From assembly GCF_001096185.1 (NCBI RefSeq), contig NZ_CRPU01000004.1:1-64000 (forward strand): a stretch of 64,000 nucleotides of DNA, read 5' to 3'. Position 1 is the stretch's first letter; every line of letters starts with the position of its first letter. Shown here piece by piece: positions 17,718 through 26,458 of this stretch. The DNA comes from Streptococcus pneumoniae. GTDB lineage: Bacteria; Bacillota; Bacilli; Lactobacillales; Streptococcaceae. The translations under genes and the position numbers were made by a program. The notes beneath the pieces are model-generated. The model had not been told where the DNA came from. It saw only the letters and a list, made by a program, of their open reading frames with translations, and made no database searches.

Positions 17718-17726
17718 TGGTATAAT
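17718..17726 (+). promoter_or_regulatory. Extended -10 promoter of gyrA-srtA
   Basis: TGGTATAAT (TG 17718-17719, TATAAT 17721-17726). Confidence 0.7.
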
Positions 17727-17763
17727 GTTGTTACTTACTAATTGTGAAATGAGGCATTTATTA

Positions 17764-20232
17764 ATGCAGGATAAAAATTTAGTGAATGTCAATCTGACAA
17801 AGGAGATGAAGACGAGCTTTATCGATTACGCCATGAGTGTTATCGTAGCCCGGGCTCTTCCTGATGTTCGAGATGGCTTGAAACCTGTTCACCGTCGCAT
17901 TCTCTACGGAATGAATGAATTGGGTGTTACTCCAGACAAACCCCATAAAAAATCTGCTCGTATTACAGGGGATGTCATGGGTAAATACCACCCACACGGG
18001 GATTCTTCTATCTATGAAGCCATGGTCCGTATGGCTCAATGGTGGAGCTACCGTTACATGCTTGTAGATGGGCATGGAAACTTTGGTTCCATGGATGGAG
18101 ATGGTGCTGCCGCCCAGCGTTATACTGAGGCACGTATGAGCAAGATTGCTCTGGAGATGCTTCGTGATATCAATAAAAATACAGTTGATTTCGTTGATAA
18201 CTATGACGCCAATGAACGTGAACCCTTGGTCTTGCCAGCTCGTTTTCCAAACCTTTTGGTCAATGGAGCAACTGGTATTGCCGTTGGGATGGCGACCAAT
18301 ATTCCCCCTCATAACTTGGGTGAAACCATTGATGCAGTGAAGTTGGTCATGGACAATCCTGAAGTGACTACCAAGGACTTGATGGAAGTCTTGCCTGGTC
18401 CAGATTTTCCAACAGGTGCCCTTGTCATGGGGAAATCAGGCATTCATAAGGCTTATGAAACAGGTAAAGGTTCTATCGTCCTTCGTTCTCGTACTGAAAT
18501 CGAAGAAACTAAGACTGGCCGTGAGCGCATTGTTGTAACAGAATTTCCTTATATGGTCAACAAAACCAAGGTGCATGAGCATATTGTTCGCTTGGTTCAG
18601 GAAAAACGCATTGAGGGGATTACAGCAGTACGTGATGAGTCAAACCGTGAAGGGGTTCGATTTGTTATTGAAGTCAAGCGTGATGCCTCAGCCAATGTTA
18701 TCCTCAATAACCTCTTCAAGATGACCCAGATGCAAACCAACTTTGGTTTCAATATGCTCGCTATCCAAAATGGTGTACCGAAGATTTTATCCCTTCGTCA
18801 GATTTTGGATGCTTATATTGAACACCAAAAAGAAGTGGTTGTTCGTCGTACACGTTTTGATAAGGAAAAAGCGGAAGCACGCGCTCATATCTTAGAAGGT
18901 CTCTTAATTGCGCTAGACCATATCGATGAAGTGATTCGTATCATCCGTGCTAGTGAAACGGATGCGGAAGCACAAGCTGAGTTGATGAGTAAGTTTAAGC
19001 TTTCTGAACGTCAAAGTCAGGCTATCCTAGACATGCGTCTTCGTCGTTTGACAGGTTTGGAACGCGATAAGATTCAGTCTGAGTATGATGACCTCTTGGC
19101 TCTGATTGCGGATTTGGCGGATATTCTTGCTAAGCCAGAACGTGTTTCTCAAATTATCAAAGACGAATTAGATGAAGTTAAACGTAAATTTTCTGATAAA
19201 CGCCGTACAGAGTTGATGGTCGGTGAAGTCTTGAGTCTTGAAGATGAAGATTTGATTGAAGAATCGGATGTCTTGATTACCCTTTCTAACAGAGGCTACA
19301 TTAAGCGTTTGGATCAGGACGAGTTCACTGCTCAAAAACGTGGGGGTCGTGGTGTCCAAGGAACGGGAGTGAAAGATGACGACTTTGTTCGTGAGTTAGT
19401 GTCAACTAGCACCCATGATCACCTGCTCTTCTTTACAAATAAAGGACGTGTCTATCGTCTGAAAGGTTATGAAATTCCTGAGTATGGTCGAACTGCCAAA
19501 GGGCTACCAGTAGTTAATCTCTTGAAATTGGACGAAGGTGAAAGTATTCAGACGGTTATCAATGTTGAGTCTGATCGCAGTGATGATGCTTATCTCTTCT
19601 TTACAACCCGTCACGGTATTGTGAAGAGAACTAGCGTTAAGGAATTTGCCAATATTCGTCAAAATGGACTTAAAGCACTGAATCTTAAGGATGAAGATGA
19701 GTTAATCAATGTCTTGTTGACGGAAGGAGATATGGATATTATCATTGGTACCAAGTTTGGTTATGCAGTTCGCTTTAATCAATCAGCCGTTCGTGGTATG
19801 AGCCGTATCGCCACTGGTGTGAAAGGTGTGAATCTCCGTGATGGAGACACAGTAGTCGGAGCAAGCGTAATTACTGATCAAGATGAGGTTCTTATCATTA
19901 CTGAAAAAGGATATGGTAAGCGTACAGCTGCTACTGAATACCCAACAAAAGGTCGTGGTGGTAAGGGAATGCAGACAGCTAAAATTACCGAAAAAAATGG
20001 CTTGCTGGCCGGTCTTATGACTGTTCAAGGGGATGAGGATGTGATGATTATCACTGATACAGGTGTCATGATTCGAACCAATCTTGCCAATATTTCACAA
20101 ACAGGACGCGCAACTATGGGAGTTAAAGTAATGCGCCTGGATCAAGATGCTCAGATAGTGACCTTCACAACGGTTGCAGCGGCAGAAAAAGAAGAAGTTG
20201 GGACAGAAAATGAAACAGAAGGTGAAGAATAA
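17764..20232 (+). CDS. gyrA: DNA gyrase subunit A
   Basis: 822 aa. N-terminal breakage-reunion domain with catalytic Tyr120 (AAQRYTEAR) and a C-terminal beta-pinwheel whose GyrA box is [10 protein letters not shown]. It works with GyrB to introduce negative supercoils. The quinolone-resistance positions are wild type: Ser81 and Glu85 in [12 protein letters not shown]. Residue 114 is Gly (DGDGAAAQ); I recall Ser114 in typical pneumococci and Gly in viridans species. ATG 17764 with gagg SD nine bases away is preferred over upstream starts at 17707-17758. It overlaps srtA by one base. Confidence 0.97.
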   Translation: MQDKNLVNVNLTKEMKTSFIDYAMSVIVARALPDVRDGLKPVHRRILYGMNELGVTPDKPHKKSARITGDVMGKYHPHGDSSIYEAMVRMAQWWSYRYMLVDGHGNFGSMDGDGAAAQRYTEARMSKIALEMLRDINKNTVDFVDNYDANEREPLVLPARFPNLLVNGATGIAVGMATNIPPHNLGETIDAVKLVMDNPEVTTKDLMEVLPGPDFPTGALVMGKSGIHKAYETGKGSIVLRSRTEIEETKTGRERIVVTEFPYMVNKTKVHEHIVRLVQEKRIEGITAVRDESNREGVRFVIEVKRDASANVILNNLFKMTQMQTNFGFNMLAIQNGVPKILSLRQILDAYIEHQKEVVVRRTRFDKEKAEARAHILEGLLIALDHIDEVIRIIRASETDAEAQAELMSKFKLSERQSQAILDMRLRRLTGLERDKIQSEYDDLLALIADLADILAKPERVSQIIKDELDEVKRKFSDKRRTELMVGEVLSLEDEDLIEESDVLITLSNRGYIKRLDQDEFTAQKRGGRGVQGTGVKDDDFVRELVSTSTHDHLLFFTNKGRVYRLKGYEIPEYGRTAKGLPVVNLLKLDEGESIQTVINVESDRSDDAYLFFTTRHGIVKRTSVKEFANIRQNGLKALNLKDEDELINVLLTEGDMDIIIGTKFGYAVRFNQSAVRGMSRIATGVKGVNLRDGDTVVGASVITDQDEVLIITEKGYGKRTAATEYPTKGRGGKGMQTAKITEKNGLLAGLMTVQGDEDVMIITDTGVMIRTNLANISQTGRATMGVKVMRLDQDAQIVTFTTVAAAEKEEVGTENETEGEE

Positions 20233-20975
20233 TGTCTCAAAAAAATAATAAAAAGCAAAATAAACGAAAAAATCTGCTGACAAATATCCTAGCAGGATTT
20301 CTGATAGTACTGTCACTGACTTTGATTTTTAATGCGCAAATTCGAAATATTTTCATGGTCTGGAATACCAATAAGTATCAAGTTAGTCAGGTATCAAAAG
20401 AAAAAATAGAAGAAAATCAGGATACAGAAGGAAATTTTGATTTTGATTCGGTCAAAGCGATTTCTTCGGAAGCTGTTCTAGCTTCTCAATGGGATGCTCA
20501 AAAATTACCAGTTATTGGGGGAATTGCAATTCCTGAATTGGAAATGAATCTGCCGATTTTTAAAGGACTTGATAATGTTAATCTCTTCTATGGTGCTGGT
20601 ACAATGAAACGCGAGCAAGTAATGGGAGAAGGAAATTATAGTCTAGCTAGTCACCATATCTTTGGTGTTGATAATGCTAATAAAATGTTATTTTCTCCTT
20701 TAGATAATGCTAAAAATGGTATGAAGATTTATCTAACTGATAAAAATAAAGTTTATACCTATGAAATCCGTGAAGTTAAACGTGTGACACCGGATCGTGT
20801 TGATGAGGTTGATGATAGAGATGGGGTCAATGAAATCACATTAGTAACCTGTGAAGACCTTGCTGCTACAGAACGTATTATTGTAAAAGGTGATTTGAAA
20901 GAAACAAAAGATTATTCACAAACATCTGATGAAATCCTAACAGCTTTCAATCAACCATATAAACAATTTTATTAG
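20232..20975 (+). CDS. srtA: Sortase A (class A housekeeping)
   Basis: 247 aa. A basic N-terminus and one membrane anchor (about residues 16-37) are followed by the extracytoplasmic sortase domain. Catalytic residues are His141 in LASHHIFG, Cys207 in TLVTCED and Arg215 in TERIIVKG, at the numbers known for pneumococcal SrtA. It cleaves LPXTG between Thr and Gly and links proteins to peptidoglycan; two visible substrates lie at 1-764 and 26459-28822. Co-transcribed with gyrA, as is usual in streptococci. Confidence 0.96.
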   Translation: MSQKNNKKQNKRKNLLTNILAGFLIVLSLTLIFNAQIRNIFMVWNTNKYQVSQVSKEKIEENQDTEGNFDFDSVKAISSEAVLASQWDAQKLPVIGGIAIPELEMNLPIFKGLDNVNLFYGAGTMKREQVMGEGNYSLASHHIFGVDNANKMLFSPLDNAKNGMKIYLTDKNKVYTYEIREVKRVTPDRVDEVDDRDGVNEITLVTCEDLAATERIIVKGDLKETKDYSQTSDEILTAFNQPYKQFY

Positions 20976-20978
20976 TAC

Positions 20979-21014
20979 AAATCAGTGAAATCTAGAATTT
21001 CACTGATTTTTTTT
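20979..21014 (+). terminator. Terminator of gyrA-srtA
   Basis: aaatcagtgaaat/atttcactgattt 13-bp perfect stem (20979-20991 with 20997-21009), five-base loop, then an eight-T run. Confidence 0.92.
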
Positions 21015-21046
21015 AGATTTTCATAAAAATAAACTTTTATGAAATA

Positions 21047-21085
21047 CAGAAAACGCTTCCTAAAATCTAAAGTTTGTGATATAAT
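21047..21085 (+). promoter_or_regulatory. Promoter and cre-like site of the formate/nitrite channel gene
   Basis: TATAAT at 21080-21085. CAGAAAACGCTTCCT (21047-21061) fits the cre consensus at 13 of 15 positions and covers the -35 region, so CcpA repression is plausible. Confidence 0.5.
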
Positions 21086-21114
21086 TATCAAGAAAAAAGA
21101 TTTAGGAGTTTATT

Positions 21115-21912
21115 ATGGTTTCTTCAGAATTTATCTCAAAGATTGAATTTGCTTGCAAGAAGAAAGAAAGTCTTTATAGTCAAAGCAAATTTAAGTATGC
21201 TATTCGTTCTATGTTCGCAGGTGCATTTTTAACCTTCAGTACTGCTGCAGGTGCAGTTGGGGCTGACTTGATTAATAAAATTGCACCAGGTAGTGGACGC
21301 TTCCTCTTCCCCTTTGTCTTCGCTTGGGGATTGGCCTACATTGTTTTCTTGAATGCTGAGTTGGTAACATCAAACATGATGTTCTTGACTGCTGGTAGTT
21401 TCTTGAAAAAAATCTCTTGGAGAAAAACAGCTGAGATTTTACTTTACTGTACCTTGTTCAACCTTATCGGGGCCTTGATAGCAGGTTGGGGCTTCGCTCA
21501 CTCGGCAGCCTATGCACATCTCACTCACGATAGTTTCATTTCAGGTGTTGTTGAGATGAAGTTAGGCCGCTCAAATGAATTGGTCTTGCTTGAGGCGATT
21601 TTGGCAAATATTTTCGTAAATATTGCGATTCTGTCATTTGTTTTGGTCAAAGATGGTGGTGCCAAACTTTGGCTTGTGTTGTCAGCGATTTACATGTTTG
21701 TATTCTTAACAAACGAGCACATTGCAGCAAACTTTGCTTCTTTCGCGATTGTAAAATTCAGTGTTGCTGCGGATTCAATTGCTAACTTCGGTGTTGGAAA
21801 TATGCTTCGCCACTGGGGTGTAACCTTCATTGGAAACTTTATCGGAGGAGGCCTCTTGATGGGTCTTCCATATGCCTTCCTTAATAAAAATGAAGATACT
21901 TATGTAGATTAA
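21115..21912 (+). CDS. Formate/nitrite transporter family channel
   Basis: 265 aa, six membrane helices typical of the FNT pentameric channels. AGAFLTFSTAAGAVGAD is the first pore segment. NAELVTSNMM corresponds to the FNT signature 'LFTxN/SNxM' region, and FLTNEHIAANFA carries the central pore His (NxHxxxN-like). It probably exports formate or lactate-type monocarboxylates, or takes up formate; streptococci have no nitrite metabolism. Often annotated nirC in pneumococcal genomes. Monocistronic, with SD taggag. Confidence 0.88.
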   Translation: MVSSEFISKIEFACKKKESLYSQSKFKYAIRSMFAGAFLTFSTAAGAVGADLINKIAPGSGRFLFPFVFAWGLAYIVFLNAELVTSNMMFLTAGSFLKKISWRKTAEILLYCTLFNLIGALIAGWGFAHSAAYAHLTHDSFISGVVEMKLGRSNELVLLEAILANIFVNIAILSFVLVKDGGAKLWLVLSAIYMFVFLTNEHIAANFASFAIVKFSVAADSIANFGVGNMLRHWGVTFIGNFIGGGLLMGLPYAFLNKNEDTYVD

Positions 21913-21919
21913 GAAAATG

Positions 21920-21941
21920 AGCACGATTGAGTCGTGCTTTT
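21920..21941 (+). terminator. Terminator of the FNT gene
   Basis: agcacga/tcgtgct (21920-21926 with 21932-21938), five-base loop, then T-rich sequence. Confidence 0.8.
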
Positions 21942-21999
21942 CTTATTTTCAAAATAAGGTAATAGCTATTTCTTATATCAAAATATAGAAAACTGATAT

Positions 22000-22028
22000 T
22001 TGTAAACTATACCTTAAGGTGCTACAAT
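22000..22028 (+). promoter_or_regulatory. metY promoter with palindrome in the spacer
   Basis: TTGTAA (22000-22005), 17 bp, TACAAT (22023-22028). The spacer holds the perfect palindrome ACCTTAAGGT (22011-22020), a candidate regulator site. A LysR-type sulfur regulator is a reasonable guess but is not shown. Confidence 0.6.
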
Positions 22029-22059
22029 ATCCTTAATCAAACTATTTGGAGGTCGTTTT

Positions 22060-23340
22060 ATGACTCGTGATTTTAAATTTGAAACCTTACAATTGCATGC
22101 TGGGCAAGTAGTTGATCCAGCAACTAAGTCTCGTGCAGTGCCGATTTATCAAACAACATCCTTTGTTTTTGATGATACGCAGGAAGGTGCCGATTTGTTT
22201 GCCTTGAGAAAACCAGGGAATATCTATACTCGTATTACAAATCCTACAACGGCTGCCTTTGAAGAAAGAATTGCTGCTCTGGAAGGTGGTGTTGGAGCTC
22301 TTGCAACAGCATCAGGTATGGCCGCAGTGACTTATACGATTTTGGCACTTGCCCATGCTGGTGACCATGTTGTAGCAGCATCAACTATTTACGGTGGAAC
22401 CTTCAATCTCTTGAAAGAAACCCTTCCTCGTTATGGTATCACAACAACCTTTGTCGATGTGGATAATTTGGAGGAAGTAGAAGCAGCGATCAATGACAAT
22501 ACCAAGCTTGTCTTGATTGAAACCTTGGGTAACCCCTTGATTAACATTCCAGATTTGGAAAAATTGGCAGAGATTGCTCATAAGTATCAGATTCCACTTG
22601 TTTCTGACAATACTTTTGCTACACCTTATTTGATTAATGTCTTTTCTCACGGTGTAGATATTGTCATTCACTCTGCGACTAAGTTTATCGGTGGGCATGG
22701 TACGACTATTGGAGGAGTGATTGTCGATAGTGGTCGTTTTGACTGGGCAGCTTCAGGTAAATTCTCTCAATTTGTTGAGGAAGACCCAAGCTACCACAAT
22801 TTGAGCTATACTCGTGATGTAGGTGCAGCAGCTTTTATTATAGCTGTTCGTGTTCAATTGCTCCGTGATACAGGTGCAGCCTTGTCACCATTTAATGCCT
22901 TCCTCTTGCTTCAAGGACTTGAAACCCTTTCACTTCGGGTGGAACGCCATGTGCAAAATGCTGAGAAAATTGTTGATTTTCTTGTCAACCATCCTAAGGT
23001 AGAAAAGGTAAATTATCCAAAACTTGCAGATAGTCCTTATTATGCCTTGGCTGAGAAATATTTACCAAAAGGTGTGGGTTCAATCTTTACCTTCCATGTC
23101 AAAGGTGGGGAGACAGAAGCACGTAAGGTAATTGATAATTTGGAAATCTTCTCTGATCTTGCGAATGTTGCAGATGCTAAATCGCTTGTTGTTCATCCAG
23201 CAACAACCACTCATGGTCAATTGTCAGAAAAAGACCTTGAAGCAGCAGGTGTCACACCAAACCAAATCCGCTTGTCAATCGGACTTGAAAATGTAGAGGA
23301 TTTGATTGAAGACTTGCGCTTGGCCTTGGAAAAAATTTAA
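22060..23340 (+). CDS. metY: O-acetylhomoserine sulfhydrylase / Cys-Met PLP enzyme
   Basis: 426 aa, the longer form typical of O-acetylhomoserine aminocarboxypropyltransferase (about 430 aa) rather than cystathionine gamma-synthase or lyase (about 380-400). N-terminal ETLQLHAGQVVDPATKSRAVPIYQTTSF and the PLP-binding Lys208 in HSATKFIGGHGT are diagnostic, with YTRITNPT upstream. It makes homocysteine from O-acetylhomoserine and sulfide in methionine synthesis. Often named cysD in streptococci. Monocistronic between two terminators; SD ggaggt. Confidence 0.88.
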   Translation: MTRDFKFETLQLHAGQVVDPATKSRAVPIYQTTSFVFDDTQEGADLFALRKPGNIYTRITNPTTAAFEERIAALEGGVGALATASGMAAVTYTILALAHAGDHVVAASTIYGGTFNLLKETLPRYGITTTFVDVDNLEEVEAAINDNTKLVLIETLGNPLINIPDLEKLAEIAHKYQIPLVSDNTFATPYLINVFSHGVDIVIHSATKFIGGHGTTIGGVIVDSGRFDWAASGKFSQFVEEDPSYHNLSYTRDVGAAAFIIAVRVQLLRDTGAALSPFNAFLLLQGLETLSLRVERHVQNAEKIVDFLVNHPKVEKVNYPKLADSPYYALAEKYLPKGVGSIFTFHVKGGETEARKVIDNLEIFSDLANVADAKSLVVHPATTTHGQLSEKDLEAAGVTPNQIRLSIGLENVEDLIEDLRLALEKI

Positions 23341-23353
23341 AGTAAAAGAAGAT

Positions 23354-23381
23354 AAACAGTGGGGTTTGACTCACTGTTTTT
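23354..23381 (+). terminator. Terminator of metY
   Basis: aaacagtg/cactgttt (23354-23361 with 23372-23379) followed by a T run. Confidence 0.8.
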
Positions 23382-23397
23382 GATTTTCCCTCAGGCA

Positions 23398-23406
23398 TGA
23401 TATAAT
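23398..23406 (+). promoter_or_regulatory. Extended -10 promoter of the DUF2130-truB unit
   Basis: TGATATAAT (TG 23398-23399, TATAAT 23401-23406), 30 bp upstream of ATG 23436; SD agagga. Confidence 0.65.
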
Positions 23407-23435
23407 GGTTACAGAAGTCTAGAAAGAGGAACGAT

Positions 23436-24710
23436 ATGAACGAAATCAAATGTCCCAACTGTGGGGAAGTCTTTACAGTAAATGAAAGTCAGTATGCTGA
23501 ACTTTTATCCCAAGTGAGAACGGCAGAGTTTGATAAGGAATTGCACGACCGCATGAAGCAGGAACTGGCCTTGGCTGAGCAAAAGGCCATGAATGAACAG
23601 CAGTCTAAACTAGCTCAAAAAGACCAAGAAATCGCGCAACTGCAGAGTCAAATCCAAAACTTTGATACAGAAAAAGAATTGGCTAAGAAAGAAGTTGAGC
23701 AGACAAGCCATCAGGCTCTCTTGGCCAAGGACAAGGAAGTACAGGCCTTGGAAAACCAATTGGCTACCTTGCGTTTGGAGCATGAAAATCAACTGCAAAA
23801 GACCCTTTCTGACCTAGAAAAAGAACGAGACCAGGTTAAAAATCAGCTTCTTTTGCAAGAAAAAGAAAACGAACTCTCCCTTGCTTCTGTTAAGCAAAAC
23901 TACGAAGCCCAGCTCAAAGCAGCAAGTGAACAAGTCGAATTTTACAAGAATTTCAAAGCTCAACAATCTACAAAAGCTATCGGGGAAAGTCTGGAACACT
24001 ATGCAGAGAGTGAGTTTAACAAGGTCCGCAGTTTTGCCTTTCCAAATGCTTACTTTGAAAAGGATAACAAGGTTTCAGCGCGTGGGTCTAAGGGAGACTT
24101 TATCTTCCGTGAATGTGACGAAAATGGGGTTGAAATCATTTCCATCATGTTTGAGATGAAAAATGAAGCTGACGGAACGGAGAAGAAGCACAAGAATGCA
24201 GATTTTTATAAGGAATTGGACAAGGACCGTCGGGAGAAGAACTGTGAGTATGCGGTTTTGGTGACCATGCTTGAAGCTGATAACGACTACTTTAACACAG
24301 GGATTGTAGACGTCAGCCATGAGTATGAAAAGATGTATGTGGTTCGTCCTCAATTCTTTATTCAGTTGATTGGGCTCTTGCGAAATGCGGCGCTTAATTC
24401 TCTAAAATATAAGCAGGAGTTGGCCTTGGTTCGCGAGCAAAATATTGACATTACGCATTTTGAAGAAGACTTGGATGCCTTTAAACTAGCCTTTGCCAAG
24501 AACTATAATTCAGCTTCGACCAACTTTGGTAAAGCTATCGATGAAATCGACAAGGCCATCAAACGCATGGAAGAGGTTAAGAAGTTCCTGACAACATCTG
24601 AAAACCAACTCCGACTTGCCAATAATAAGCTGGATGATGTATCAGTCAAAAAATTGACCCGTAAAAATCCAACTATGAAAGCAAAATTTGAAGCATTGAA
24701 GGGGGAGTAG
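23436..24710 (+). CDS. DUF2130 protein, coiled coil plus nuclease-like core
   Basis: 424 aa. N-terminal half zinc-ribbon CPNCGEVF (residues 5-12), then a long Glu/Lys/Gln coiled coil (about 40-190). The conserved core from about 195 contains GDFIF with Asp221 and FEMKNE with Glu240-x-Lys242. That Asp-X18-Glu-x-Lys spacing fits a PD-(D/E)xK nuclease core, which is my inference; no experimental function for the family is known to me. It resembles DUF2130 proteins found across bacteria. It lies 10 bp upstream of truB, probably co-transcribed. Candidate role in DNA or RNA processing. Confidence 0.75.
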   Translation: MNEIKCPNCGEVFTVNESQYAELLSQVRTAEFDKELHDRMKQELALAEQKAMNEQQSKLAQKDQEIAQLQSQIQNFDTEKELAKKEVEQTSHQALLAKDKEVQALENQLATLRLEHENQLQKTLSDLEKERDQVKNQLLLQEKENELSLASVKQNYEAQLKAASEQVEFYKNFKAQQSTKAIGESLEHYAESEFNKVRSFAFPNAYFEKDNKVSARGSKGDFIFRECDENGVEIISIMFEMKNEADGTEKKHKNADFYKELDKDRREKNCEYAVLVTMLEADNDYFNTGIVDVSHEYEKMYVVRPQFFIQLIGLLRNAALNSLKYKQELALVREQNIDITHFEEDLDAFKLAFAKNYNSASTNFGKAIDEIDKAIKRMEEVKKFLTTSENQLRLANNKLDDVSVKKLTRKNPTMKAKFEALKGE

Positions 24711-24720
24711 GAAATAAGAT

Positions 24721-25599
24721 ATGAACGGCATTATCAACTTAAAAAAAGAAGCGGGGATGACTTCGCATGATGCGGTTTTTAAACTGCGTAAGATTTTGGG
24801 AACCAAGAAGATTGGTCATGGTGGGACCTTGGATCCGGATGTGGTGGGTGTTTTGCCCATTGCGGTTGGCAAGGCAACACGCATGGTTGAGTTTATGCAG
24901 GACGAGGGCAAGGTCTATGAGGGGGAAATCACTCTTGGCTATTCAACAACGACTGAGGATGCCAGTGGAGAAGTAGTCGCTGAGACACCTGTTTTGTCGC
25001 ACTTGGATCAAAAGCTTGTTGATGAAGCAATCGCCAGTCTGACTGGACCTATTATTCAGATTCCGCCTATGTATTCAGCTGTCAAGGTCAATGGTCGTAA
25101 GCTTTATGAGTATGCACGTGCTGGTCAGGAAGTAGAGCGCCCAGAACGTCAGGTGACCATTTATCAATTTGAGCGTACAAATCCGATTTCTTATGAGGGT
25201 CATCTTGCACGCTTTACTTTTCGTGTGAAATGTAGCAAGGGAACCTATATTCGTACCTTGTCTGTTGACTTGGGAGAAAAATTGGGCTATGCAGCTCATA
25301 TGTCTCAGTTAACTCGTACTAGTGCAGCCGGTTTACAGCTAGAAGATGCTCTTAGCTTGGAAGAAATTGCTGAAAGAGTAGAGGCTGGGCAATTAGATTT
25401 TCTCCATCCTCTAGAGATTGGGACAGGAGACCTTGTCAAAGTTTTCTTAACTCAAGAACAGGCTACAGAAGTGTGTTTTGGTCGTTTTATCGAACTCGAA
25501 CAAACAGAACAAGAATTAGCTGCCTTTGAAGATGATAAATTGCTAGCAATTCTAGAGAAACGAGATAATCTATATAAGCCAAGGAAGGTTTTTAGCTAG
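24721..25599 (+). CDS. truB: tRNA pseudouridine-55 synthase
   Basis: 292 aa. Begins [19 protein letters not shown], with the catalytic Asp38 in [33 protein letters not shown] and [15 protein letters not shown] are TruB core motifs; a small C-terminal domain follows. It makes pseudouridine 55 in the T-loop of tRNAs. Start ATG 24721. Confidence 0.96.
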   Translation: MNGIINLKKEAGMTSHDAVFKLRKILGTKKIGHGGTLDPDVVGVLPIAVGKATRMVEFMQDEGKVYEGEITLGYSTTTEDASGEVVAETPVLSHLDQKLVDEAIASLTGPIIQIPPMYSAVKVNGRKLYEYARAGQEVERPERQVTIYQFERTNPISYEGHLARFTFRVKCSKGTYIRTLSVDLGEKLGYAAHMSQLTRTSAAGLQLEDALSLEEIAERVEAGQLDFLHPLEIGTGDLVKVFLTQEQATEVCFGRFIELEQTEQELAAFEDDKLLAILEKRDNLYKPRKVFS

Positions 25600-25671
25600 T
25601 CTAACTGAGGTGTAGGGAGTGTTGTTTCCCTTAGACTATCCAAAATCAGACTATAAATTTTTCAAAAAATG

Positions 25672-25680
25672 TGATAGAAT
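25672..25680 (+). promoter_or_regulatory. Extended -10 promoter of udk
   Basis: TGATAGAAT (TG 25672-25673, TAGAAT 25675-25680). Just upstream, AGTCTAA ... TTAGACT (about 25599-25637) forms an unusually long hairpin without a T run, of unknown role. Confidence 0.55.
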
Positions 25681-25709
25681 AGACGACGGATAAAAAAACG
25701 GAGGATAGC

Positions 25710-26348
25710 ATGCAAAATAGACCAATCATTATCGGAGTGACAGGTGGTTCTGGTGGTGGTAAGACCAGTGTTTCAAGAGCCATTTTATCGCATTTTCCAG
25801 ATGAAAAGATTTCCATGATTGAGCATGATTCATACTACAAGGATCAGTCTCATTTGACCTTTGAAGAGCGTGTCAAAACCAACTACGACCATCCTTTTGC
25901 CTTTGATACAGACTTGATGATCGAGCAAATTAAGGAGTTGTTGGCTGGACGCCCAGTGGACATCCCGACTTATGACTATACAGAGCATACACGGAGTAGC
26001 AAGACTTATCGTCAGGAGCCTCAAGATGTCTTTATCGTTGAGGGGATTTTGGTCTTAGAGGACAAGCGCCTGCGCGATTTGATGGACATCAAGATTTTTG
26101 TGGATACGGATGATGATGTGCGCATTATTCGTCGTATCAAGCGCGATATGGAAGAACGTGGCCGTAGTCTTGATAGCGTTATTGACCAGTATCTAGGTGT
26201 GGTTAAACCAATGTACCATCAGTTTATCGAGCCAACCAAGCGTTATGCTGATATTGTCATTCCTGAGGGAGTCAGCAATACAGTTGCTATCGACCTGTTG
26301 ACGACCAAGATTGCAAAGATTTTGGAAGAAGCTCGAAACAGCAAATAA
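25710..26348 (+). CDS. udk: Uridine kinase
   Basis: 212 aa, the normal length. Walker [18 protein letters not shown] (about residues 9-25), nucleoside-binding [16 protein letters not shown] and [12 protein letters not shown], and the lid region [17 protein letters not shown]. It phosphorylates uridine and cytidine for pyrimidine salvage. SD ggagg, start ATG 25710. Confidence 0.95.
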   Translation: MQNRPIIIGVTGGSGGGKTSVSRAILSHFPDEKISMIEHDSYYKDQSHLTFEERVKTNYDHPFAFDTDLMIEQIKELLAGRPVDIPTYDYTEHTRSSKTYRQEPQDVFIVEGILVLEDKRLRDLMDIKIFVDTDDDVRIIRRIKRDMEERGRSLDSVIDQYLGVVKPMYHQFIEPTKRYADIVIPEGVSNTVAIDLLTTKIAKILEEARNSK

Positions 26349-26458
26349 TCAGATGAATTAGATTTAAGTAAATTTATTGTATATGTATTAAGTTTGGAAA
26401 ATAAATAATCAAAAGAAACTAAGTTTTCTCTAAATCGTTCTAAGAAAGAGTGAGTAAT

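Noticed and set aside
17779-18312. 177-aa minus-strand frame opposite gyrA
   Set aside because: Antisense to conserved gyrA codons, no SD, Cys/His-rich nonsense typical of shadow frames.
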